Shown here one piece after another: positions 1 to 7,094 of a stretch of 19,253 bases of DNA. The notes under the pieces are model-generated. The model ran no database searches. It was not told the DNA's origin and saw only the letters and a list, made by a program, of their open reading frames with translations. This stretch comes from an uncultured Veillonella sp. (GTDB lineage Bacteria; Bacillota; Negativicutes; Veillonellales; Veillonellaceae): positions 1-19,253 of the forward strand of contig CABSJL010000021.1 of assembly GCA_902478055.1 (NCBI GenBank), in the 5' to 3' direction. A program made the position numbers and the translations under genes. Each line of letters starts with the position of its first letter. Positions within the stretch are counted from its first letter, which is position 1.

Positions 1-8
1 TTTTTACC

Positions 9-31
9 AACCCCCAGTTTAACTGGGGGTT
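9..31 (+). terminator. Perfect inverted repeat, possible terminator of a gene left of the window
   Basis: Bases 9-19 and 21-31 are perfect reverse complements (arms AACCCCCAGTT and AACTGGGGGTT) around one central base. The effective loop must be larger. On the + strand the hairpin is followed only by TTTAG, and on the minus strand by GGTAAAAA. It therefore fits better as the terminator of a convergent + strand gene outside the window than as part of the clc terminator, which lies just beside it. The short T run keeps confidence modest. Confidence 0.45.
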
Positions 32-56
32 TAGTCATGCCTATTCGGCGTACAAC

Positions 57-94
57 AAAATGGATGCCCCCTGTAAAATACAGGGAAGCATCCA
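57..94 (-). terminator. Rho-independent terminator after the CLC gene
   Basis: TGGATGC (61-67) pairs with GCATCCA (88-94), and CCCTGTA (69-75) pairs with TACAGGG (79-85). A small internal asymmetry separates the two helices and the loop is three bases. Read on the minus strand, the hairpin starts 13 bases after the stop codon of the CLC gene and is followed by TTTTGTTGT. This is the expected end of the nrdG-clc transcript. Confidence 0.8.
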
Positions 95-107
95 TGTGTT
101 TAGATTA

Positions 108-1346
108 CTATTTAACACTCTTTAGTTTTGACTGAATAATCTGCTCTACCATAAGCGCTGTACCCATAGTTAACGCTATAGGGAACAACATTTCTACAGA
201 AAATCTTGAAAGCTCAAGCATAAATACACAAGATGTCATTGGCATCTTTTGAGCAAGGCCAAGGAATGCTACGGCACCGATGAATGCTGCCATACCTAAT
301 GATATAGGGGCAACAGCAATAGACCAAATGGTACCAAATACTATAGCTAGCGTACTTCCCAACATCATAGATGGAGTAATACGGCCACCATACGCACCTG
401 CTGCTAATGCGAGTAATACAGCTACCCACTTAGAACCAAATAAACCTAATGCATAAGTCCATGTAATTTCATTGGTAAAGGTTAATTCATTGCCAGCCTT
501 ACCATTCCCAAGAATTTCAGGGAAATACATAGCTAATACACCGATAAGTGTAAATGCTACGATAGAAATGGGAATCATAACAGGACTGCTACGATGAATA
601 GCCGGTAACTTACTTTGTGTAATATTAAATAAAACTACACCTAAGGCAACAATAGCACCCAAGGCAATGGAGAATTCAACATAATGACTACCCAAGCTAG
701 GTTGAGCCATTGTATATTGAATAACATCCCCTACACCTGCCTGTCTCGTTACAAAGGTTGCTAATCCACAGCATATAAGAGCAGCACTCATAGCGCGTAT
801 ATTCCATGTAAGAAGCAATGTTTCCAACGTAAAAATCGCTGCCGATAACGGTGAATTATAAACCGCTGCCAAGCCAGCACCTGCTGCACAAGCAATCAAT
901 AGTTGGCGATCTTCTTGTTTAATATCAAAATGTTTAACTAAAAAAGTTGTAATCCCTGCACTGGCTTCACGTGGTGCGACTTCTCGTCCTAATGGTGAAC
1001 CAATACCTACGGTAATAATTTGTAAAGTTGCATGTAAAACAGTAGTAATAGGATTCATATCCATCTTACCAGATACAGCCGTTTTAATATCTACAACACC
1101 TTTACCATATCGATGAATAAGTACCCAACCGACACCGCCTATAAGACCGCAAATAATCAGTGGTATCAATCGCTCTACGGGAGATACACGAGCTACAGCA
1201 GTACCAAAACTCATATGATCAGCAGAAGAATAATGATATACAAAGTGCTGAATCCCATGTAATAAATGTGTATAAGAAGCCCCTACTAATCCCGCTATAA
1301 ATCCAACGATAATTATGAGGCCTATTAAACGTTTATCAAATGCCAT
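108..1346 (-). CDS. CLC-family chloride/anion transporter, divergent selectivity motifs
   Basis: A 412-residue polytopic membrane protein of the CLC family, which moves chloride or other small anions as channels or as anion/proton antiporters. Visible family motifs are GSPLGREVAPRE (residues 116-127, gating glutamate E122), YNSPLSAAIFTLE (163-175) and GGRITPSMMLG (320-330). Compared with E. coli ClcA as I remember it, the first selectivity loop GSGIP reads GKGVV (81-85), the inner proton glutamate E203 aligns with T176, and the GIFAP loop reads GRITP. No C-terminal CBS domains are present. The start has GGAG 5 bases upstream, inside the end of nrdG. nrdG stops only 2 bp before this ATG, so translational coupling is likely. 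The fold assignment is firm; the transported ion is unknown. Confidence 0.9.
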   Translation of the reverse strand: MAFDKRLIGLIIIVGFIAGLVGASYTHLLHGIQHFVYHYSSADHMSFGTAVARVSPVERLIPLIICGLIGGVGWVLIHRYGKGVVDIKTAVSGKMDMNPITTVLHATLQIITVGIGSPLGREVAPREASAGITTFLVKHFDIKQEDRQLLIACAAGAGLAAVYNSPLSAAIFTLETLLLTWNIRAMSAALICCGLATFVTRQAGVGDVIQYTMAQPSLGSHYVEFSIALGAIVALGVVLFNITQSKLPAIHRSSPVMIPISIVAFTLIGVLAMYFPEILGNGKAGNELTFTNEITWTYALGLFGSKWVAVLLALAAGAYGGRITPSMMLGSTLAIVFGTIWSIAVAPISLGMAAFIGAVAFLGLAQKMPMTSCVFMLELSRFSVEMLFPIALTMGTALMVEQIIQSKLKSVK

Positions 1347-1348
1347 AC

Positions 1349-1846
1349 TTACTCCATTGCTAATACGACTTCGCCTGTTTCTAATGTTTTCTTAACATCT
1401 ATAATACGTTGATTAGATGACCCTCTAAATCGCAATGCTGGATCTTTTAGTTCATCTACAAAGCGACCGTCTACGAGAATATCAATTTCATGTAATAAAG
1501 CGCTTCTCAACTTATCTTCTAAGATATCATCTATAGTATAACCTGAATAGGCCCAAATTTTCTTGTCTGGCGCCGCCGCACGGACTGCCCGCACCACCGG
1601 CAATAAACCTTGTACATTTTGGAACGGTTCCCCACCTAACAAGGTTAAACCTGAGCATGTTGGAGTTTTCACATAGGATACAACTAAATCAGTTTCAGAT
1701 TGAGTCCACTCCTTACCGGCATTAAAATCCTGGTATTCTTCATTAAAACAGTTATAACAACAATGTGTACAACCGGTTACGAATATAGATGTACGAATAC
1801 CTTCCCCATTGGCAATATCATATTGTCTTATTTGCCCATATCTCAT
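1349..1846 (-). CDS. nrdG: Anaerobic ribonucleoside-triphosphate reductase activating protein NrdG
   Basis: Radical SAM activase that uses S-adenosylmethionine and a [4Fe-4S] cluster to install the glycyl radical on NrdD under anaerobic conditions. The cluster-binding CX3CX2C motif is C26, C30, C33 (CTHCCYNC), followed by LLGGEPF, the usual SAM-contacting GGEP. Its 165 residues match small NrdG proteins. A longer reading frame begins at 1873, but the ATG at 1846 is preferred because GGAGG sits 5 bases upstream (GGAGGTAATTATG). The longer start would also add an atypical nine-residue leader before the conserved MRYGQI beginning. nrdG lies 137 bases after nrdD, from which it is separated by a terminator-like hairpin, and is followed within 2 bp by the CLC gene. 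Confidence 0.94.
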   Translation of the reverse strand: MRYGQIRQYDIANGEGIRTSIFVTGCTHCCYNCFNEEYQDFNAGKEWTQSETDLVVSYVKTPTCSGLTLLGGEPFQNVQGLLPVVRAVRAAAPDKKIWAYSGYTIDDILEDKLRSALLHEIDILVDGRFVDELKDPALRFRGSSNQRIIDVKKTLETGEVVLAME

Positions 1847-1882
1847 AATTACCTCCATAGTAGTGGTAATCAACTTTGACTA

Positions 1883-1898
1883 ACACTATATAGATATA
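1883..1898 (-). promoter_or_regulatory. Possible single NrdR-like site upstream of nrdG
   Basis: On the minus strand this reads TATATCTATATAGTGT. The right ten bases match the NrdR-box consensus ACACWATATATWGTGT without error, while the left half is poor (11 of 16 overall). It overlaps a possible -10 (TATATA, 1887-1892). No partner site was found about 31-32 bp away, so this is much weaker than the pair in front of nrdD. Confidence 0.35.
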
Positions 1899-1914
1899 TT
1901 TCTATTTCTTACAA
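1887..1914 (-). promoter_or_regulatory. Weak candidate internal promoter for nrdG-clc
   Basis: Minus-strand TTGTAA (1909-1914) is separated by 16 bases from TATATA (1887-1892). Both elements match the sigma70 consensus at about four of six positions. It lies just after the nrdD terminator-like hairpin and 40 bases before the nrdG start, where a promoter would be useful. The A/T-rich setting makes chance matches common. Confidence 0.35.
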
Positions 1915-1919
1915 ACGCA

Positions 1920-1950
1920 GTAAAAGCTGTGCCTTAAGCACAGCTTTTAC
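1920..1950 (-). terminator. Terminator-like hairpin between nrdD and nrdG
   Basis: A perfect 13-bp stem, GTAAAAGCTGTGC (1920-1932) with GCACAGCTTTTAC (1938-1950), closed by a five-base loop. It begins 33 bases after the nrdD stop. The T run is inside the 3' arm (GCTTTTAC) rather than after it, and the structure is symmetric. It could terminate, partly attenuate read-through into nrdG, or stabilise the nrdD mRNA end. Confidence 0.65.
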
Positions 1951-1983
1951 CATGTATTTATAGCAACTATAATTCTAATAATT

Positions 1984-4134
1984 TTAAATGTGCATTACAC
2001 GATCTTTGATTTCTTTCGTACGACCTTCATTCCAGAAGTTTTCACCTAAATAACCACAAGTACGACGAATTACAGTTAATTTATCTCGGTTTGTGTTGTG
2101 GCAACGAGGACATTCCCATTCATTATGTTCATTGACCTTAATTTCACCATCAAAACCACATTCGTGACAGTAGTCGGACTTGGTATTAAACTCAGCATAA
2201 GAAATATGATCATAAATATATTGAATCATAGTCAAAACAGCTGGGATATTGTTAGTCATATTCGGAATTTCCGCATAGGAAATACAACCGCCGGTCGATT
2301 TCTTTTGGAATTCAGATTCAAAATTAAACTTATCAAATACATTGATTTCTTCACGAACATTTACGTGATAACTATTAGTGTAATATCCTTTATCAGTAAT
2401 ATCTTCAATTACACCAAAGCGAGCACGATCTAGAGAAGAGAATCGATTTGTTAAGCTTTCAGCAGGTGTACCATATAAACCAAAGCCAAGATTATGTTTA
2501 TCATGCCATAGATTGATGGCATCATTTAAACGATCCATAATTTTCATGGCAAATACACGACCTTTTTCACCTGTGTTAGACTCACCGGTAATCAATCGAG
2601 TTGCTTCATAAATACCGATGTAGCCAAGAGAAATTGTTGCATAACCACCAGTAAGGAAGCGAGCGATTTTCTCTCCTTTTTTTAGGCGCGCAATAGCACC
2701 GTGTTGCCAATGAATTGGCGATACATCACTTACTACATCCTTTAATAAGTTGTAACGTAATAGTAATGCTTTTTCCGCTAATTCAAGACGTTTATCTAAA
2801 ATTTCAAAGAATCTTTCTTCACTACCGCGAGCTAAGATACCAATTTGAGGTAAGTTCAAACTTACAACGCCCATATTAAAGCGACCATCAAACTTATAGT
2901 TCCCCTTTTCATCCTTCCAAGGAGATAAGAAAGAACGACATCCCATTGGGCTAAATACATTACCTTCATAGTTTTCCTTCATCTTCTTAGCAGAAATGTA
3001 ATCTGGATACATGCGTTTAGCCGTACATTGTGCAGCAAGTTCAGTTAAATAGTAATATGGACTATCAGGCGTTACATTATGTTCATCAAGAACATAAATC
3101 AATTTAGGGAATGCTGGCGTAATATATACATCAGCTTCATTTTTTACACCCTTAATACGTTGGCGCAAGATCTCTTCTGTAATAAGAGCAGCCTCTTTAG
3201 CGTATTCATAATCAGGTTTAAAATACATGAACAATGTAACAAATGGAGATTGACCATTTGTAGTCATCAATGTATTGATTTGATATTGGATAGTTTGGAT
3301 GCCATCCTTAACCTCTTTACGCGTACGTTTCCACGCAATTTCACGGGCTTTTTCCATATTTGGTTCCATCCCGTAAATCTCAACTTGTTCTTCAATAACA
3401 TTGTTAAGGATTTTTTCGTAAGATTTACGTACGAATGGCGCCAAGATGCGATCGATACCATTAATACTTTGACCGCCGTATTGACCAGATGCAACTTGGG
3501 CAATAATTTGCGTTGTTACTGTACATGCAACTTGGAAGGATTTAGGTGTATCAATTTTCTTACCATTGATAACCGTACCATTTGTAAGCATATCTTCCAA
3601 ATTGATCAAGCAACAGTTAAACATAGGCTGGATAATGTAATCCATGTCATGGAAGTGAATAGCACCACTATCATGGGCTTCTAAAATATCTGTAGGAATT
3701 AATTTACGACGAGCAATATCCTTAGATACTTCACCAGCAATTAAATCACGTTGTGTAGATACAATGGCCGCATCCTTATTAGAGTTTTCATCGAGAACGC
3801 TGACATTACTGCGATCTAATAAACCGATTACATCATCATCAGTGGTATTTTGACGACGTTTAAAAGCTTGAACAGCTTTGTAACCTTCATAGGCACGTGC
3901 CGTTGCAGGATTATGATACTCAATCAACTTATAATACACTTGATCTTCAATAGCATAAATTGTCATGTCTTTTTGGAGTTTTGTAGCATATTCTTCAATT
4001 TCATCAGCAATACGCTGTGCCAACCCCTCTTCGTACAACCCTGTACTACTATGCTCAGCTTTTTCTATAGCCAAAGCAATCTTATTCTTATCAAATGGTA
4101 CCTTTGTACCATCCCGTTTAATGACCTGCAACAT
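1984..4134 (-). CDS. nrdD: Anaerobic (class III) ribonucleoside-triphosphate reductase NrdD
   Basis: Glycyl-radical enzyme that reduces ribonucleoside triphosphates to deoxyribonucleotides without oxygen. It has 716 residues, close to the roughly 710 of E. coli NrdD. The N-terminus (about 1-95, beginning MLQVIKRDGTKVPF) is an ATP-cone, the allosteric nucleotide-binding domain. Active-site regions FNCCLINLEDML and SPMGCRSFLSPW are present. The C-terminus carries a zinc knuckle of two CX2C pairs (CHEC and CPRC) and the radical motif RRTCGYLG with the radical glycine at about G694. The ATG has GGGGAGG 8 bases upstream. An upstream promoter with paired NrdR-like boxes indicates control by the deoxynucleotide-sensing repressor NrdR. 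The activase gene nrdG follows downstream. Confidence 0.98.
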   Translation of the reverse strand: MLQVIKRDGTKVPFDKNKIALAIEKAEHSSTGLYEEGLAQRIADEIEEYATKLQKDMTIYAIEDQVYYKLIEYHNPATARAYEGYKAVQAFKRRQNTTDDDVIGLLDRSNVSVLDENSNKDAAIVSTQRDLIAGEVSKDIARRKLIPTDILEAHDSGAIHFHDMDYIIQPMFNCCLINLEDMLTNGTVINGKKIDTPKSFQVACTVTTQIIAQVASGQYGGQSINGIDRILAPFVRKSYEKILNNVIEEQVEIYGMEPNMEKAREIAWKRTRKEVKDGIQTIQYQINTLMTTNGQSPFVTLFMYFKPDYEYAKEAALITEEILRQRIKGVKNEADVYITPAFPKLIYVLDEHNVTPDSPYYYLTELAAQCTAKRMYPDYISAKKMKENYEGNVFSPMGCRSFLSPWKDEKGNYKFDGRFNMGVVSLNLPQIGILARGSEERFFEILDKRLELAEKALLLRYNLLKDVVSDVSPIHWQHGAIARLKKGEKIARFLTGGYATISLGYIGIYEATRLITGESNTGEKGRVFAMKIMDRLNDAINLWHDKHNLGFGLYGTPAESLTNRFSSLDRARFGVIEDITDKGYYTNSYHVNVREEINVFDKFNFESEFQKKSTGGCISYAEIPNMTNNIPAVLTMIQYIYDHISYAEFNTKSDYCHECGFDGEIKVNEHNEWECPRCHNTNRDKLTVIRRTCGYLGENFWNEGRTKEIKDRVMHI

Positions 4135-4185
4135 ATTGGCAACCTCCCCATTTTGTTACCGCTGAAATATATGTTAAGACATAGA

Positions 4186-4211
4186 AAAAAGTATGGAAAA
4201 CCATACTTTTT
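4186..4211 (-). terminator. Terminator/attenuator-like hairpin in the nrdD leader
   Basis: AAAAAGTATGG (4186-4196) and CCATACTTTTT (4201-4211) form a perfect 11-bp stem with a four-base loop. On the minus strand it ends in a run of six T. It lies between the predicted nrdD promoter (start point near 4268) and the nrdD ATG at 4134, so it would be transcribed as part of the 5' leader. The stem is A/T-rich, so termination would be weak. An attenuation or mRNA-stabilising role is inference. Confidence 0.5.
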
Positions 4212-4274
4212 ATAAATTTATATGTAAAAATGTAAAGAATTATGACTAAACTCTCTATTTTTTACCGCTAACTC

Positions 4275-4303
4275 AGTATACTATATATGGTGGTTGTTTT
4301 CAA
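4275..4303 (-). promoter_or_regulatory. sigma70-type promoter of nrdD
   Basis: Minus-strand TTGAAA (4298-4303) and TATACT (4275-4280) are separated by exactly 17 bases. Each matches consensus at five of six positions. The start point would fall near 4268, giving a leader of about 134 bases. The first NrdR-like box covers the spacer and part of the -10, a direct arrangement for repression. Confidence 0.75.
4278..4293 (-). promoter_or_regulatory. NrdR-box-like operator 1 (nrdD promoter)
   Basis: On the + strand ATACTATATATGGTGG matches the palindromic NrdR-box consensus ACACWATATATWGTGT at 13 of 16 positions. It overlaps the -10 element and spacer of the nrdD promoter. A second matching site lies 32 bp away (start to start), the three-helical-turn spacing known for tandem NrdR boxes. 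Confidence 0.75.
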
Positions 4304-4309
4304 GAACAA

Positions 4310-4325
4310 ATACAATATAAAGTAA
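4310..4325 (-). promoter_or_regulatory. NrdR-box-like operator 2 (nrdD promoter)
   Basis: On the + strand ATACAATATAAAGTAA matches the NrdR-box consensus at 12 of 16 positions. It lies just upstream of the -35 element and 32 bp from box 1. It also overlaps the T-rich tail of the preceding gene's terminator. The spacing makes the pair more convincing than either site alone. Confidence 0.68.
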
Positions 4326-4372
4326 AAATAGGCTCTTTTAGCCATGCCAATACAGCATGAATAAAAGAACCT
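4322..4372 (-). terminator. Rho-independent terminator of the PHP-domain gene
   Basis: On the minus strand an 18-bp arm (4372-4355) pairs with 4347-4330, with one mismatch and two G-U wobbles, and is followed by ATTTTTACTTT. It starts 8 bases after the stop codon of the PHP-domain gene, which separates that gene from nrdD. Confidence 0.85.
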
Positions 4373-4379
4373 ATATAAA

Positions 4380-5183
4380 TTATAATGTAAAACCAAATAG
4401 ACGTGTCAAGAAATTGGACTTTTGACCTACCCAACTAGAAGGCACTGATGGATAGAATGTGCGATCAGCTAAAAGATCGCGCTCATTGAGATGAATATTC
4501 GGCAACAAATCTTTTTTGTACGTACTATCTAATTGAGAAATAGCTTCTACGTATCCTTGATGTGCTTGCACATCACTTTCATTACAGTAACCAGTACCAA
4601 AGAAGTGAATTAGACCATTGCGATATAATTCAATAGCTCTATGATAATTAGCATTGCTATGATTAAAGGAAGCCATATTACATTGAATTAATATCCCTTT
4701 ATCTACCCATTCCAACAATTGCTCTGGTTTAGTAAACAATTGACGATGTGTCTCTACTTCACTAATGATAGGAACAATCCCCATATTAAGCAAAGCTAGC
4801 AACCATGCATTAATGTGATGAACTTTGCTATTTTCAGGAATGGACACTAACATAAAATGGCTATTTCCCAATAGATACTGCTTCCGATGAGAAGCAATAT
4901 ATTCAATCATTTCATCACAAAGCAAAACGCGAGCACCACCATGAATAGTTACATCCACTTGTTGTTCCCCTACAGCAAGCTTCACATCATTCAATGTTGT
5001 TTCCATCTCATCCCATGTATTCATATCCATAGATACGGTTACATCAGGTGTACTAAAAATATCTGTAATACCTTGTTCAGCCAAGGATTTTATCATTTTT
5101 ACTGATTCTGCCATTGTTTGTGGCCCTTGAGGCCCTAACACAGCTGGCAAAATGCAACCATGTAAGTCAACCACGCGATTCAT
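4380..5183 (-). CDS. CpsB/YwqE-like PHP-domain phosphatase homologue with lost metal ligands
   Basis: A 267-residue relative of the CpsB/YwqE PHP-type protein-tyrosine phosphatases, which normally dephosphorylate the capsule tyrosine kinase using a metal cluster. The family layout is recognisable: VVDLHGCILP at the N-terminus, then the TMAESVKM helix, GITDIFSTPD, GIVPII and a late FFGTGYCN. Compared with the usual motifs as I remember them, most ligands are replaced: HxH reads HGC (H8 kept, C10), the DDG loop reads GPQG, TPH reads TPD (D47), the AHPER histidine aligns with E142, and SDAHN reads TGYCN (197-201). It is probably not an active metallophosphatase, perhaps a binding or scaffold protein. 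The gene has its own promoter and terminator, apart from the capsule operon. Ribosome site AAGGGA precedes the ATG. Confidence 0.8.
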   Translation of the reverse strand: MNRVVDLHGCILPAVLGPQGPQTMAESVKMIKSLAEQGITDIFSTPDVTVSMDMNTWDEMETTLNDVKLAVGEQQVDVTIHGGARVLLCDEMIEYIASHRKQYLLGNSHFMLVSIPENSKVHHINAWLLALLNMGIVPIISEVETHRQLFTKPEQLLEWVDKGILIQCNMASFNHSNANYHRAIELYRNGLIHFFGTGYCNESDVQAHQGYVEAISQLDSTYKKDLLPNIHLNERDLLADRTFYPSVPSSWVGQKSNFLTRLFGFTL

Positions 5184-5277
5184 ATTCTTTCCCTTCTACT
5201 TACGATAATCCCTTACAGAAATCGTTCTCTTTATAAAGTTCATGTTTATCTCATTTATTTTTCATTTTCTATTCATG

Positions 5278-5306
5278 ATTATATCAAGGTAAAAGTGGCT
5301 TGTACA
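5278..5306 (-). promoter_or_regulatory. Candidate promoter of the PHP-domain gene
   Basis: On the minus strand a perfect -10 TATAAT (5278-5283) lies 17 bases after TGTACA (5301-5306), which matches the -35 consensus at four of six positions. This puts a start point about 90 bases before the gene. The 263-base gap 5184-5446 holds this promoter, the vanZ terminator and A/T-rich sequence, with no other gene seen. Confidence 0.6.
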
Positions 5307-5383
5307 GTGGTTTTTATATAAAAATAGATAAATTATAATATGTTCATTTAATATATTTTTTATACTTTCATGTTATCTTCATT

Positions 5384-5422
5384 AAAAATACCTCATAATC
5401 GCTAAGATTATGAGGTATTTTT
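5384..5422 (-). terminator. Strong terminator ending the polysaccharide operon
   Basis: A perfect 17-bp inverted repeat: 5384-5400 (ending ACCTCATAATC) and 5406-5422 (beginning GATTATGAGGT), loop of five. A and T runs at the outer ends make it able to work in both directions. It lies 24 bases after the vanZ stop and separates the long operon from the PHP-domain gene. Confidence 0.9.
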
Positions 5423-5446
5423 ATATATTTGTATATTATTAACAAT

Positions 5447-5893
5447 TTAATTTTTAAATGTACTTCGATTATACCTGATGTAAAGGACTAGCTTTACTAC
5501 TAGAATACCAATAACAACACCAACAGTATCAATCAAAATATCAGAAATCTGAGAGCTACGCCCTGGAGAGAACAATTGTATAAATTCATCAAGACCAGCA
5601 ATCAACATGCCTAAACCTATGGTCTTTATTACGGTACCGTATGTAATATATCGACGTAGAATCGAATATAAAACACCACCAAGGATTGTAAACTCTGTGA
5701 GATGGGCTAACTTTCGAACAATCCTATTCAAGGTCCATATATTTCCATGAAAGCCTAACTTATTTACTATAGGAGCAAAGGTCTCTGCAAAGAGCAAGCT
5801 AAATCCATCTGAAGATCCGCCATTTTGCATCGAATTATCCCATATAAAAAATACAATTAGACCTAATAGAATATATAGTATCCAACGTTTCAT
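5447..5893 (-). CDS. VanZ-family membrane protein
   Basis: A 148-residue membrane protein of the VanZ-like family, whose biochemical function is unknown. The founding member gives low-level teicoplanin resistance. The family signature is clear: RKLAHLTEF (residues 60-68), DEFIQLFSPGR (102-112) and SDILIDTVGVVIG (117-129). About four hydrophobic segments are visible, the first at 3-18. GGAGAG lies four bases before the ATG. It is the last gene of the polysaccharide operon, 34 bp after the UDP-glucose dehydrogenase gene and directly before the terminator. The context suggests a role linked to surface glycan or envelope rather than antibiotic resistance, but that is inference. Confidence 0.88.
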   Translation of the reverse strand: MKRWILYILLGLIVFFIWDNSMQNGGSSDGFSLLFAETFAPIVNKLGFHGNIWTLNRIVRKLAHLTEFTILGGVLYSILRRYITYGTVIKTIGLGMLIAGLDEFIQLFSPGRSSQISDILIDTVGVVIGILVVKLVLYIRYNRSTFKN

Positions 5894-5927
5894 ATTACTC
5901 TCCTAAACGCCATAATACATATCTATC

Positions 5928-7094
5928 TTAATCGCGGTCAAAAATATCTCTTGTATAAACTTTATCCTTCACATCTTCTAAGCTCTTATCCCAACGATTA
6001 GCGACTATAACGTCACTAACACGTTTAAAATCTTCAAAGTTGCGAATAACAGGTGAATTAAAGAAATCTTCTGCATCAAGAGTCGGTTCATAAACAACTA
6101 CGGCAATACCCTTTGCCTTGATACGCTTCATTACACCTTGAATTGCAGATGCTCTAAAATTATCAGAATTCATTTTCATCGTCAAGCGATAAATGCCAAC
6201 AATTTTAGGATTCTTCCCTATAATAACATCTGCAACGTGGTCTTTACGAGTTCTATTAGCATCCACAATAGCAGAGATTAAATTTTGTGGAACATCATTA
6301 TAGTTTGCTAATAATTGTTTCGTATCTTTTGGCAAACAATATCCACCATAGCCAAAGGATGGATTATTATAGAAGTCTCCAATGCGAGGATCTAAACAAA
6401 CGCCATTGATGATTTGGCTTGTATTAAGGCCACGAACCTCAGCATAAGAGTCTAACTCATTAAAGTATGCAACGCGCAATGCCAAATACGTATTAGCAAA
6501 TAATTTAATTGCTTCTGCTTCTGTTGAGTCCGTATATAATTGAGGTACATGTTCCTTAATAGCACCATCAGCTAATAGTTGTCCAAAACGACGGGCCCGT
6601 TCAGAGTCTTCCCCTACCACAATACGGGAAGGATGTAAATTATCATATAAAGCTTTGCCTTCACGTAAGAACTCTGGAGAGAAAATCAAGTTCTCTGTAT
6701 TAAATTCCTTACGCATTTGAACTGTATACCCAACTGGCACAGTTGACTTAATAATCATAACTGCATCTGGATTAATATCTAATACTGTTTTAATAACTTG
6801 TTCTACAGAAGAGGTATCAAAGAAGTTCTTTTGAGGGTCATAGTTAGTAGGCGTTGAAATAATAACATACTCAGCACCTTTAAAAGCCTCTACAGGATCT
6901 AATGTAGCTTTAAAGTTTAACTTCTTAGTAGCTAAATACTCCTGTAATTCCGCATCTACAATAGGTGACTCTTTGCGATTTAGCATTTCAACCTTTTCAG
7001 GGATAATATCGAGGGCCACCACTTCATTGTGTTGTGCTAATAAAACACCATTTGAAAGGCCTACATAGCCTGTACCAGCAATTGCAATCTTCAT
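5928..7094 (-). CDS. ugd: UDP-glucose 6-dehydrogenase
   Basis: Cytoplasmic NAD-dependent enzyme that oxidises UDP-glucose twice to UDP-glucuronate. At 388 residues it has the usual length of short bacterial Ugd proteins. The Rossmann motif GTGYVG is at 7-12, the substrate loop FSPEFLREGKA at 138-148, the conserved lysine of EAIKLFANTY at K197, and the catalytic cysteine at C253 in GYGGYCLPKD. The start codon directly follows the stop of the epimerase gene (TAAATG), with GGAGGG upstream, so the two are translationally linked. The pair supplies UDP-glucuronate and then UDP-galacturonate for the repeat unit. Confidence 0.96.
   Translation of the reverse strand: MKIAIAGTGYVGLSNGVLLAQHNEVVALDIIPEKVEMLNRKESPIVDAELQEYLATKKLNFKATLDPVEAFKGAEYVIISTPTNYDPQKNFFDTSSVEQVIKTVLDINPDAVMIIKSTVPVGYTVQMRKEFNTENLIFSPEFLREGKALYDNLHPSRIVVGEDSERARRFGQLLADGAIKEHVPQLYTDSTEAEAIKLFANTYLALRVAYFNELDSYAEVRGLNTSQIINGVCLDPRIGDFYNNPSFGYGGYCLPKDTKQLLANYNDVPQNLISAIVDANRTRKDHVADVIIGKNPKIVGIYRLTMKMNSDNFRASAIQGVMKRIKAKGIAVVVYEPTLDAEDFFNSPVIRNFEDFKRVSDVIVANRWDKSLEDVKDKVYTRDIFDRD

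Noticed and set aside
1847..1873. Nine-residue N-terminal extension of NrdG
   Set aside because: The ATG at 1846 has an ideal GGAGG site five bases upstream and the extension is not family-like.
3079..3684. 201-residue open frame on the + strand opposite nrdD
   Set aside because: It lies wholly antisense to the highly conserved nrdD, has no convincing ribosome site, and its translation resembles no family I know.
5332..5337. Second TATAAT-like -10 upstream of the PHP-domain gene
   Set aside because: No acceptable -35 element lies 15-19 bases upstream, and the region is A/T-rich.
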